Positions 1 to 7,797 of a DNA stretch of 10,682 nt are shown one piece after another. Both the position numbers and the translations under genes were made by a program. How positions within the stretch are numbered: position 1 is the stretch's first letter; every line of letters starts with the position of its first letter. Below the pieces are notes generated by a model. It was given only the letters and a program-made list of their open reading frames with translations, was not told where the DNA came from and searched no databases. The stretch is from Periconia sp. R9002 (lineage: Eukaryota > Ascomycota > Dothideomycetes > Pleosporales > Periconiaceae). Location: the NCBI GenBank assembly GCA_023627715.1, contig JAMAHW010000253.1:1-10682 (forward strand), written 5' to 3'.

Positions 1-401
1 AAAATTAGGGTGGTTTGACGCCTCGGGTGTTCGGCGTGCATTTGATGAATCCGTGCATTGGGTGCACGGACACGGTATGTACCTAGTTAGAGAAAGTGCT
101 TGGCACACGCCCATCACTCTTTGACCGAGAACACCATCACTTACCATCATTCACAACAATACTAAGCATCACAAAGAGATTCCGATGCCATTTCTAACTC
201 CCCACAGGTCCATGGAATCTTCATAGTGCTGTTTTGGCCTTCTATTTACGAGTCATCGATTATGCATGCATCATTTCCCTGCGCACGTGCCCTAGTAACA
301 TCACTTCCCACGCATGCGATTACCCTTAAATTCCTTTACACTTGAACTTGAATTACTAATATCTCATATCAAGGACCTCGCATTTATCCCTTCTCAAACC
401 C
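1..401. other. non-coding flank downstream of the dehydrogenase gene
   Basis: No open frame here resembles a known protein. The stretch should carry the 3' untranslated region of the minus-strand dehydrogenase next to 402, but I see no clear AATAAA signal on that strand. A small hairpin (arms CCGTGCA/TGCACGG with a 5-nt loop) lies at 51-69. Nothing else stands out. Confidence 0.5.
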
Positions 402-1520
402 TCAAATAACCATTCTAACCACCAACTTATCCCCGCTAACAATCTCCTCCTTCATGCTCTCCAATTTCTCCACATCCCAAGTAGCAGCAACATACCTACC
501 AGCCAACCAATCCCTCTTATCCGCGGTCAACCACACGGTAAAACCTCCCGCTAGCTCAGTAGTGTCGGGCAAATGGCCCTCGAGCTGTTTCTTGCCTTCA
601 GATAGTGCTGTTATCACACCCCCAGGGTGCAACCCCACGCACACGATCCCTTTATCGCCATACTCGGCATTCACGAACTCGCTTAACCGGAGAAGGGCGA
701 GCTTGCACGTCTCGTACGCTGAAGCGCCCGGTAGAATAACGTGTGCGCCGATGCTCGGCATGTTGATGACGTCTGTGTCCAGTCAGTCACGTTCTGCGCC
801 CGCGGAAGCGATAACCCCGTAACAGAAAAGAAAACATACCTGCTTTCCCACCATGTTTCTCCGCAGTGCTTGTGAGAAGCGGGAGGAACGCCTGTAGGAA
901 TAGATACGACGCCTTGACGCTGACCTCGAAATCCCACCACCAGTCACTGGGTTTCGTCTCAGCGATTGGGACCCAGTCCCCTGCTGCTCCAGCATTCTAT
1001 TGCATTGCTCAGATCAGCATGATCCTTCACTTTCTTGTCCAGTTTTGAAGCCAAAACATTTACACGACTGGACTTGTGTGCACTCCCACTCCTTTCGTGC
1101 GCATGGATAGACGGATACATGTACCGGAGAAAGAAAATTGCAACTCACATTAACCAAAACATCCAGCCTCCCCTCGTCTCTCTCCACTTCCTCCTTAACC
1201 TTCTTAACCGCCTCCTCACTCGTAACATCCACCGGCTTCACCGTCACCTTAATCCCCTTATCGATCCCTTCAATCTCTTTCTTAACATCTTCCAACGGCC
1301 CCGCGGAGCGCGCTACAAGGATGATAGCCGCAACACCCGCGTGGGCGTACTGGATCGCAATGGCGCGTCCGATACCCCGAGAGGCACCTGTGATGAGGAC
1401 AACTTTTCCGGGCTGCTTGAGCGAGGGGGTTTGCGCAGCGGAGATGGTTGGGTAGATGTCGTTGTGGAGCTTGTCGAAGCCCGTGAAGGCGTAGCCGGTG
1501 TGCGCGGGTAGGCCACTCAT
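402..1520 (-). CDS. short-chain dehydrogenase/reductase (SDR), three exons, about 299 aa
   Basis: NAD(P)(H)-dependent oxidoreductase of the classical SDR type with a Rossmann fold, probably cytosolic since no signal peptide is seen; the substrate is unknown. Proposed exons are 1520-1149, 996-840 and 772-402. Intron 1 (152 nt) starts GTGAGT and ends ATAG; intron 2 (67 nt) starts GTATGT and ends CACAG; both have CTGAT/CTGAC branch-like sites. Splicing restores the motifs that the single frames lack: cofactor glycine motif TGASRGIG (residues 44-51), NNAG at 124-127 exactly across intron 1, Ser183, and YxxxK as Tyr196/Lys200, with Ser 13 residues before Tyr as usual. The tetrad Asn appears to be Ser150 (EVSVKAS). 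I chose the ATG at 1520, context ATCAACCATGAG, over an in-frame upstream ATG at 1643, whose extra residues look like translated leader. Length is normal for the family and no lesions are seen. The physiological role cannot be assigned. Confidence 0.9.
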
Positions 1521-1629
1521 GGTTGATATCTTCTTTATGGATGAAGAGGAGGAGTTTGGTGAGATTGGTTGTAAAGAAAGTATACGATGTATGTGGATGT
1601 GGACGTAGATATGCGTGGGAAAGTAGGTA

Positions 1630-1641
1630 GGTATATATACC
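1630..1641 (-). promoter_or_regulatory. TATA-like element of the dehydrogenase gene
   Basis: The perfect palindrome GGTATATATACC lies about 110 nt upstream of the chosen dehydrogenase ATG. A pyrimidine-rich, A-punctuated leader of fungal type follows it on the minus strand. Its position fits a core promoter; the start site itself is not visible. Confidence 0.5.
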
Positions 1642-1990
1642 AAGTCACCTTAGATCAATAAATCCACAAAAGTCTCCGCTGTCAAAAAGAGGCAACAAAT
1701 GATGAACATTATATTCATCCAGACCTCACTACCTTCCTATCTTTTATACACTCACCGGCTTCCGTACACCTCTACATCCAACCCCTGAGAACAGTCCATT
1801 CCCTACCAGGCAACACAGTACGGCACCATAAACGTGCATGCCTGCGTGTGCGCAACAAAAGACGCCCTTGAACAACGACCCCATCCTCACCCACAACGGC
1901 GTTAAGCCAAAAAATCATAACCCCATGCCCCATCAGCACCATACCAAACCAACAAAAAAGCCTTTTCAAAAAATTTGCCGCGATACGTTT

Positions 1991-2005
1991 GCGGTGCGGT
2001 GCGGT
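1991..2005. repeat. (GCGGT)3 short tandem repeat
   Basis: Three perfect GCGGT units sit in a short GC-rich island that continues as GCGCTTCCGCGCGCG, between AT-rich flanks. It could be a GC-box-like promoter element or simple slippage product. Confidence 0.6.
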
Positions 2006-2182
2006 GCGCTTCCGCGCGCGTCATTGATTATTTATCCTCTTTTGCTCCTCTAAAACTAGTTACTGGACGGACTAACGCGTACGGTGTTTAGCAACCACCG
2101 GTTATCCCCGCCCCTAACTAAGCACTCCCTCCAAAGAAAGGTATCAAGCTAGAGGCAAACTTTCGGAGGTAAGAAGACTTGA

Positions 2183-2327
2183 ACGTCAGAAGGCCGCATA
2201 TCGAGGGAGGGTAAAAGTGATAACTTAGTTGAGGATCTTTTGACAAATTGTATGTATGTATCGAACGGACAAAATGGGTCGGACTTCTTCTGGATTTGGA
2301 ATTTCCTGATATGCGGCCCTCCGACGT
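2183..2327. repeat. imperfect 20-bp inverted repeat, 105-nt spacer
   Basis: The left arm at 2183-2202 (ACGTCAGAAGGCCGCATATC) is the reverse complement of 2308-2327 at 18 of 20 positions. Both differences are A versus G, so they are transitions and would still form G-U pairs in RNA. Similarity stops at the arm ends. It may be a remnant of a small foldback or MITE-like element; no transposase is present. Confidence 0.5.
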
Positions 2328-3038
2328 GGCTAATCCCCCTGTAAACACTTTTGTCACATGTGTACAGTATAGGGTTATAGGGTTTGCGGGACGAGAGGGA
2401 TTGGGCAGCAGTTACAGATCTCGGCGCCATGGTCAGTGCATACGAAATCGACACGCGTTCCGAGTTGTCATCCTAGAGTAGGGTGCGTAGTTACCCGATC
2501 AGGATGTATCGGGGGTCACATTCACGTAGTATCATATACTAGGTCTTTCATTTCCGGCGTTGAGCGTTAGTGTGGCAGTGGGAATTTGGCTAATGGTCGC
2601 CCTGGGTTAGGCTCTCATGCCACAGATAGTTGGCACTTTCGCCGATCTCATTGGACCCGATCCTAGTTCTAAAAGGAATCGAGTGTGGCGCAGTTAGTCA
2701 TAAGTCATGACGAGTAACGAGCGTTTGCGGTAGTGAAGTGGAGCCACTAAGCCTGTGTTTATTGGGAAACAGGTGGAAGACAAGTAGATGAGCGGAAAAT
2801 GGGTCGCGTCGTTGGAACGCGTGTATAAAGGCGTTGTGAGTTGGCCTTATTTTGGGTGTTGGGGTGCGGAAAAATTGGCTTTGTGCGGTATTTTTATTTT
2901 TGTTGGTGTTTCTAGCCTCGCCGTTGGGGTTGCGACGAATGTGCTCGTAGGAAGACTGCAAGTGAGTTGGCTTATTGAGGCAAGTTCTGTGGGATTGACG
3001 AGGTAGAGCTGCGTAGAGGCGAACAGGGCGAAGCCGAT

Positions 3039-3353
3039 CTAAGCGGTGCCAGCGTGATAAAGAGGGAACGTGAGCGTGTCGAGTGGTTGGTTTTTTGCGA
3101 AGCTGGAGGCGGAGGCTTTGTCACAGGTGCAGCGGGGCCACCAGGGAATTATTAAAGGGGGGCTATTTAGCGATTGCATTAGATAAGGGCTAATCAACTT
3201 GACCCCCATGTACTCCAGCGACATCTTCTGCATGGTGTACTTGACGCTATTGGCATTCCACAGTTGTATGGCCGATTCCGCCTCTTCCTCGCTGTTCGCG
3301 GCTACCTGCCTCTTCCGCTGGGGTGGTCTCCACTCCTTTTCGGGCTCTGGCGG
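3039..3353 (-). pseudogene. possible coding relic of unknown family
   Basis: One minus-strand frame is open for 105 codons, bounded upstream by a TGA at 3354-3356. Its first half has the look of real protein: a basic stretch (PPQRKRQVAANS), then an acidic run and a likely amphipathic helix (EEEAESAIQLWNANSVKYT, MQKMSLEYMGVK). After about residue 53 the composition turns random, so the real segment may end near 3195, perhaps at a lost splice site. No start codon precedes the convincing part. I do not recognise the family; it could be a fragment of a transposon or host gene, or a chance frame. Confidence 0.25.
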
Positions 3354-3464
3354 TCAAATATAGGCGCTGCTCTCTATGGCTTTGCCACGCACAATACTCC
3401 GTACGTGGAGTAGATGTGAAGAAAGAGGCAGTAAACATCCAATAGGAATCGCGACCACATGTCC

Positions 3465-3529
3465 TCAGACGCTCTAGGAGAATTGACCCGTTTTTGTTCG
3501 GAGCAGTCAATTCGCCCTAGAGCGTCTGA
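3465..3529. repeat. long near-perfect hairpin (arms 23/24 nt, loop 18 nt)
   Basis: The arms 3465-3487 and 3506-3529 share TCAGACGCTCTAGG and GAATTGAC as reverse complements, interrupted only by a one-versus-two-base bulge. The loop is T-rich (about CCGTTTTTGTTCGGAGCA). It lies about 1 kb upstream of the transcription factor start codon. It may be a structured RNA, a small foldback element or a cruciform site; nothing in the sequence decides between these. Confidence 0.75.
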
Positions 3530-4020
3530 TTTATGAGATAACCTAGCGGAGGATGGGTGCAAATAATATGCAAGTGTGCGAACTTTCTCGACTAGGGAGC
3601 GATTCCGTCAAGTGCGGGGCTTTTGCAAGTGCCGGCGCCCTGGCCTGATCCTTCGGTGCATTCTACCCTCCTCTCCCCCAATTGCTCGCCCCCACCCCTG
3701 CTCCCCGCGCTTGCCAGGCAATCAGACTCAGCGCCAGGGCGGAAACCATCTTCACGGAGCAAACGGCCGCGCGGGCAGCGCAAAGTAGTGATTGGTGGTG
3801 TGTAGGTGGGGGGTTTCATTGGACAGCGCCTGCGCGCATGACAACCGTGCGCTAGGAGCGACAGCCGCCGATGTTCTCTTCACCTCCATCGAGAACTCGA
3901 CATGGGGCTGGCTGCGCCCACCTACTCCATCCATCCATTCACCCATTGATCTCCTCTCCCTCCCTTTCTCGTCCAGTTTTTGCGACTCTGGATTGGCACC
4001 GCGTCCGTGTCTTGGTTGGG

Positions 4021-4050
4021 GTGCTGTGCTGTGCTGTGCTGTGCTGTGCT
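4021..4050. repeat. (GTGCT)6 pentanucleotide microsatellite
   Basis: Six perfect GTGCT units, followed by GTG, lie in the leader of the transcription factor gene. Because the unit is 5 nt, any change in copy number would shift the frame of an upstream ORF crossing it. Confidence 0.9.
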
Positions 4051-4136
4051 GTGGTCCTTGTGCACCTATCCACCCCCCATTGTCTTATACACCGCCCGCC
4101 GTCCCGCCCACGACGACGCGACTTGTTGCCTTGTTC

Positions 4137-4175
4137 TGGTTTGGTTTGGTTTGCTGCTCTGCTCTGCTCTGCTCT
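4137..4175. repeat. (TGGTT)3 followed by (GCTCT)4
   Basis: Three TGGTT units (4137-4151) run almost directly into four GCTCT units (4156-4175). With the GTGCT array about 90 nt upstream, the leader holds three different pentanucleotide repeats. Confidence 0.85.
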
Positions 4176-4244
4176 GCCACTCACCGGTTTACACACTGCT
4201 CCCGTACATTATCTCCTTTCACCCATCGATCCTGCGCTGCACAA

Positions 4245-4355
4245 ATGGCAACCAAGATATCAGCATTCAACCCGGAAGAAAAAGCTAATCGCGCCCCCGA
4301 CATTGCCCTCTTCTCTCGTTGTCCCTTCATTGAGAGACCTTCTGCGACATTTTAA
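4245..4355 (+). promoter_or_regulatory. candidate upstream ORF (36 codons) in the leader
   Basis: An ATG in good context (ACAAATGGC) opens a 36-codon frame that ends at TAA 4353-4355, 139 nt before the main start codon and in another frame. The peptide begins MATKISAFNPEEKANRAP and shows no domain. If the transcript starts upstream of it, it could dampen translation of the transcription factor; that role is inference. Confidence 0.35.
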
Positions 4356-4494
4356 CGTCCGAATCAAACCCGTCACGTCATACCGATCAAGCAACCACCC
4401 TGAGTCCAGACCAACTCGCTCCTCCCTTTCTTCCCACCGAAAACAGTCGTTGTGGAAGGACCCCGCGTCCTGTCTGTGTTTCTGCGTCTCTACC

Positions 4495-5768
4495 ATGCCG
4501 GCTGCAGTCCACGCTCCGTTGATCAATCCTACGGGCTTCGAGTTCAAGGAGAAATCTGGGAAGCTACTGGTACCTGCTTTTACTGCTGTGAATGGACGAA
4601 CTTCTCCCTTGTCGCCTCGCAAGTTGAATCGCATCAATTCAGTGGCTGCAGATTCTCTCCAGATTCCCACTCGCTCGAGCCCCCCTGAGCAGCCACCACA
4701 GGAGCCGAGGGCCTCATTACCAGCCAGAGATGATTGGAATCCGGTGCCTCCAGCGAACCTGTTGCCACTAGCGGCCGAGAATGTTCGCCATTCGGTTTCT
4801 CCAACTGTTTCCCCTACAAGTTCCAATACCATAAACATCAAAAGAAAGCGCTCAAGTTCACCTGAAGGATCCCCTCCTAATCTATCTCCCGAAAGGCATA
4901 TAGCAACACGATCCCGCCTTGACTCCTATCTACCTCTACGGCATGATGTTTCTCCTCCTACAGTTTCATCCGTGTATCACTTGGTGAACAAGCACCTGCA
5001 CTCCCGTATTCTTCCACCACCAATGGAACCCTCCGACTCGGAGCGAAATTGGCCCACATCTCACAATGCGCCGCATAGCCGTATTCTCGATGCTCAACGC
5101 CACAATTCTCAAAGGGAACCTGCGCCAACCATGCATCCGACTCCTCATCAAGAATCGCTCGTGGGCCCCCGCATCAATGACCTTAACGCTCCAGAGCGGC
5201 CTGTTACGATGGAAATGACCCGTGCTGGCGTTCAAGTAGACCCCAAAAAGAGGAAGAGGGTAGGTCCCAAAGTACTTTGAATATCCAGGAAGTTTATCTG
5301 ACCGTTCCAGCGATTTGCCAATCGAACCAAAACCGGTTGCGGTACATGTCGCAGACGTAAGAAGAAGTGCGACGAAGCAAAGCCAGAATGTAAAGTATCA
5401 CCAAAAAGATGTATCCGAGCCTGTACTGATAAGTCCAGGCAATAACTGCCAACGTGGTAGTTTCGTTTGTGAAGGCTACGCAAACAAAATTCCATGGCCA
5501 AAGAATGGGGCACAGAAGCCACACCCACCTTTTCAGGCGCGAGATCGGTTCCCTCCCTCACGCGCTCAGCTTTATCATAACCACGGCGCTACACGCGGAG
5601 CCTATGGAGATCACAACGGTCAGCCTACAGTGGATGGCGGTCAAGGTAGACCGATCGTTGTTGAAGAGCACAGTTCTCAACCCCCTAGAAACAGATGGGG
5701 TGCGGATTGGAGCGATCCACCACGAACTTCCTACACTTCTGAACAGCAGTCTCAACAGCAGCAGCAGA

Positions 5769-5799
<31 letters not shown>

Positions 5800-6796
5800 A
5801 CACCAGTCGCCACTTCCACAACAGTCACAGCCACCTTCAGCCTCTAATCATGGACGACCACGCTCCAGCGATCGGCACCATTCACCTCCAGGCCAAACGC
5901 TCCCTCCCCCAAGGCAGCACCAGACTCGAATCTACCACCACACCCCTCAAACCATGAGTCAGGTGGTCAATCATTCTCCAGCAGTGACAGCGGAGACTTC
6001 ATTGCATCATCCGCCACAATCGTTGCCTCCCCAGCCTCACTACAGCCAGCCACCGTCAATCGCCCCTCTCACTACTGCTCCTATCGGACCCCTACCGCCA
6101 AATTATCACGCACCTTCCTCATCTAAATCATTTAGAAGTGACAAGGAGAAGATGTTGAGCGGAGAGCCTTTCCAACCATTTTCGACACAACTGATCACAG
6201 AGCGCGAAAAATGCAAGAGTGCAGTATATCGCTTCAATAATGCCGACAACCCAAAAAAAGAGATCACAAGAGAGTCCCGTGACGTCCTCTTCAGGGCCAT
6301 CCTTGCGGCAAGGTGGACTCTTGCGTACAGTGAGCCGGGGAAATCGCCTCCATGCGGCCATATCGGACGCGAAGTGTACGTCGACACTCCTTTTATGTGC
6401 GAGTATGGTTACAACCTGTCCATCGGCGACAACGTTGACATTGGGACCTCGTGCAAATTTCTTGATTCGGGTAGAATTTTCATTGGCAGGAACTCGTCAG
6501 TTGGTGCGAATGTAACCATCGACACCCAGCGCACACCCACTGATTGTAAAGGACTTAAAGGCAGTCGTCGAACTGTAGTCGCGGCTGAAATTCACATCGG
6601 AGAGAATGTTCACATTAGTTCCAACTGCACCATTCTTGCTGGCGTTAGGATTGGTGCGGGTGCCATCATTCATCCCGGATCAGTAATTGTCCGAGTAAGT
6701 CCTCCGTATTCTGTACACCTTACATCACAGCTGATTGTAATCTAGGATATTCCAGACAACTGCATTGCTCGCGGCCATCCTGCAGATTATGTTTAA
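4495..6796 (+). CDS. Zn(II)2Cys6 transcription factor fused to a maltose/galactoside O-acetyltransferase-like domain, four exons, about 716 aa
   Basis: Probably a nuclear DNA-binding regulator. Proposed exons are 4495-5259, 5311-5389, 5439-6694 and 6746-6796; introns of 51, 49 and 51 nt have donors GTAGGT, GTAAAG and GTAAGT and CTGAC/CTGAT branch sites. Residues 1-255 are Pro/Ser-rich and look disordered, with basic clusters KRKR near 116-119 and KKRKRR at 251-256. The zinc cluster spans 265-292 as CxxC-x6-C-x6-CxxC-x6-C; intron 2 splits the codon of its fourth Cys, which supports the splice model. A Pro/His/Gln-rich linker follows, with a polyglutamine tract near 384-404. From about 516 there is a Mac-type helical segment (DKEKMLSGEPF, then VLFRAILAARW). 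Left-handed beta-helix hexapeptide repeats (SIGDNVDIG, FIGRNSSVGANV, HIGENVHIS, RIGAGAIIHPGSVIV) continue to the end, finishing IPDNCIARGHPADYV. Where active homologues have the catalytic His (THPxD), this protein reads RTPTD (646-650), so acetyl transfer is doubtful. I chose the ATG at 4495 for its context (TCTACCATGCC) and because protein-like sequence begins there. Confidence 0.9.
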
Positions 6797-7190
6797 TGTT
6801 CCGCTGTGACCTTGCATACTCTCTTCAGCCTGACCGATATGAAGCCACGCCAGAGGCCTTTTATACCTATCTCCCTGCGACTGCTGCGGACGAGGCCTGT
6901 AACGCACTAAAGTAGGAAAGACGCCACTATCACACTAACCGAAACGAGCGCAAACCATATGAAAGCCACCATACGTAAACCACTCGTGAAGAAGAGGCAG
7001 AATAAATAATAAGATCATGAGCTTGCCTCGATGTTTCCATACCGTCATGTAGACAGGATTTCATATCAAGTTTCTGCGTATTTGGGGCTATATACGTCGA
7101 CTCGGGGTTAACTTAGGGTTATCTTAGGGCTATGGAGATATGCTGGGACGCACGGCCCGCTGCACACAGTAGCACCGCAACATTAGTTCA
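6797..7190. other. 3' flank of the transcription factor gene
   Basis: No coding frame is supported here. The first 200 nt are presumably the 3' untranslated region, followed by a poly(A)-signal-like AATAAA at 7001. Two TTAGGG hexamers lie at 7113-7118 and 7124-7129, too few to call telomeric sequence. Confidence 0.45.
7001..7006 (+). terminator. possible polyadenylation signal
   Basis: AATAAA followed by TAATAAG lies about 205 nt after the transcription factor stop codon, in an A-rich stretch. It fits a cleavage and polyadenylation signal, though fungal signals are loose. Confidence 0.35.
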
Positions 7191-7406
7191 ATGCCAAAAA
7201 TCCGCCAGAACAGAAGCACACTAACTTCGTTAAATGTAGATGAATGCTTTTGCTATCTACATAGGTACAAGGTGCTTGTTTGTCTGAAACACACGACTGG
7301 TATCCAGAATCTTAATTCTCATCTTCGCGACTATCATGCCGTACCAGCAAAAGAGAGGAAGGCGATCGTTCAGAAGCACTGCAAGAAAGAGCATGGGCTT
7401 AGATAG
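7191..7406 (+). pseudogene. OrsD/DUF3505-like zinc-finger fragment (71 codons)
   Basis: The frame from ATG 7191 to TAG 7404-7406 contains CYLHRYKVLVCLKHTTGIQ, then NLNSHLRDYH and PAKERKAIVQKHCKK. The spacing C-x2-H-x9-H-x4-H with a hydrophobic lead-in and a basic R-x2-IV tail resembles the zinc-finger-like region of fungal OrsD (DUF3505) proteins. From memory of the family, that domain is often attached to large proteins, including helicase-like proteins of mobile elements. The piece is much shorter than those proteins and no continuation is visible downstream, so it is probably a fragment. A small free-standing zinc-finger gene is the alternative. Family assignment is by motif recall only. 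Confidence 0.45.
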
Positions 7407-7446
7407 ATAGGCGACACGGGCGATCTGTAAAAGGAAGCAATGTAAA

Positions 7447-7548
7447 GTTGTGGTTCTAAATCTTGCTGGTGAGCGAACAGGCCACTGGACTAAACTGCTG
7501 CAAAGCGCCGGTTGTGCGAAGAAAAGATAGCCTGGTTCAACGGTTTGA
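7447..7548 (+). pseudogene. faint O-methyltransferase-like fragment
   Basis: A plus-strand frame reads VVVLNLAGERTGHWTKLLQS followed by AGCAKKR, a TAG at 7528-7530, then PGSTV and a TGA. This resembles the C-terminal part of fungal plant-type O-methyltransferases (consensus roughly GERTxxxWxxLLxxAGF), and the TAG could replace a Trp. It is short, has no start and no upstream domain, so it may be chance. A much clearer O-methyltransferase fragment lies at 9631-9855. Confidence 0.3.
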
Positions 7549-7797
7549 CTTGTGTGCCCGTAATATGATGACCATCATTGTGGCGTAACTAGTGGCTGGT
7601 TTGGTGCATTGTCGCAGCTGAGCAGCGTTGGCGCTATTGACTAAAGATAGACCTCCATCATTCTAATATCTTGCCTCGCTCAAAGCACCCTATCCATATC
7701 ACTCTCAGTATCTCGCGTCCCTAAATACTAACTGGCGGTGACTGGATTGACGTGGTGCCAGTACTAGTCCCACACACAACACAATGAAGTATGTGTC
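7549..7797. other. non-coding spacer
   Basis: Nothing recognisable was found on either strand between the O-methyltransferase-like fragment and the end of the TPR-RING pseudogene. Confidence 0.4.

Larger units (their letters stand above)
1644..3038. other. intergenic region between divergent genes
   Basis: Several short open frames occur here on both strands, for example 2788-3006 on plus and 2698-2961 on minus. None shows a recognisable domain, good start context or plausible splice partners, so I do not call them genes. The first few hundred bases should include promoter sequence for the dehydrogenase. A GCGGT repeat and a 20-bp inverted repeat are listed separately. No tRNA-like TψC box was found. 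Confidence 0.5.
3530..4494 (+). promoter_or_regulatory. promoter and long 5' leader of the transcription factor gene
   Basis: This GC- and pyrimidine-rich stretch precedes the start codon at 4495. It has long CT tracts (for example 3661-3710 and 3951-3975) and pentanucleotide repeats. Several frames stay open by composition; the frame of the main ORF is open back to an ATG at 3871, adding 208 residues rich in Cys, Leu, Pro and Ser. That extension has no domain character and reads through the repeats, so I treat it as leader. The transcription start is not visible, and a 5' UTR intron cannot be ruled out. Confidence 0.5.

Noticed and set aside
1035..1511. Plus-strand frames opposite the dehydrogenase
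   Set aside because: They are antisense shadows of a gene whose motifs and splice sites are clear on the minus strand.
2524..2545. Small palindrome TAGTAT-CAT-ATACTA
   Set aside because: Arms of six bases in AT-rich DNA are expected by chance, and no context supports a function.
2788..3006. Small plus-strand frame with a hydrophobic middle
   Set aside because: It might suggest a one-span membrane peptide, but start context, splice partners and known motifs are absent; chance is the simpler explanation.
3871..4494. In-frame 208-codon extension of the transcription factor
   Set aside because: It stays open in several frames because of composition, crosses three pentanucleotide repeats and shows no domain; the ATG at 4495 has better context and starts protein-like sequence.
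4260..4841. 193-codon minus-strand frame opposite the transcription factor's first exon
   Set aside because: No domain is seen, and it lies opposite a well-supported spliced gene.
5558..5821. Minus-strand frame with a long leucine run
   Set aside because: It is the antisense of the CAG/CAA polyglutamine tract of the transcription factor.
7113..7129. TTAGGG hexamers as a telomere remnant
   Set aside because: Only two units are present, plus isolated single ones near 5, 8718 and elsewhere; this is too few for an interstitial telomere array.
7183..7193. AGTTCAATGCC as a tRNA TψC arm
   Set aside because: No matching acceptor stem, D-arm or anticodon arm could be found around it.
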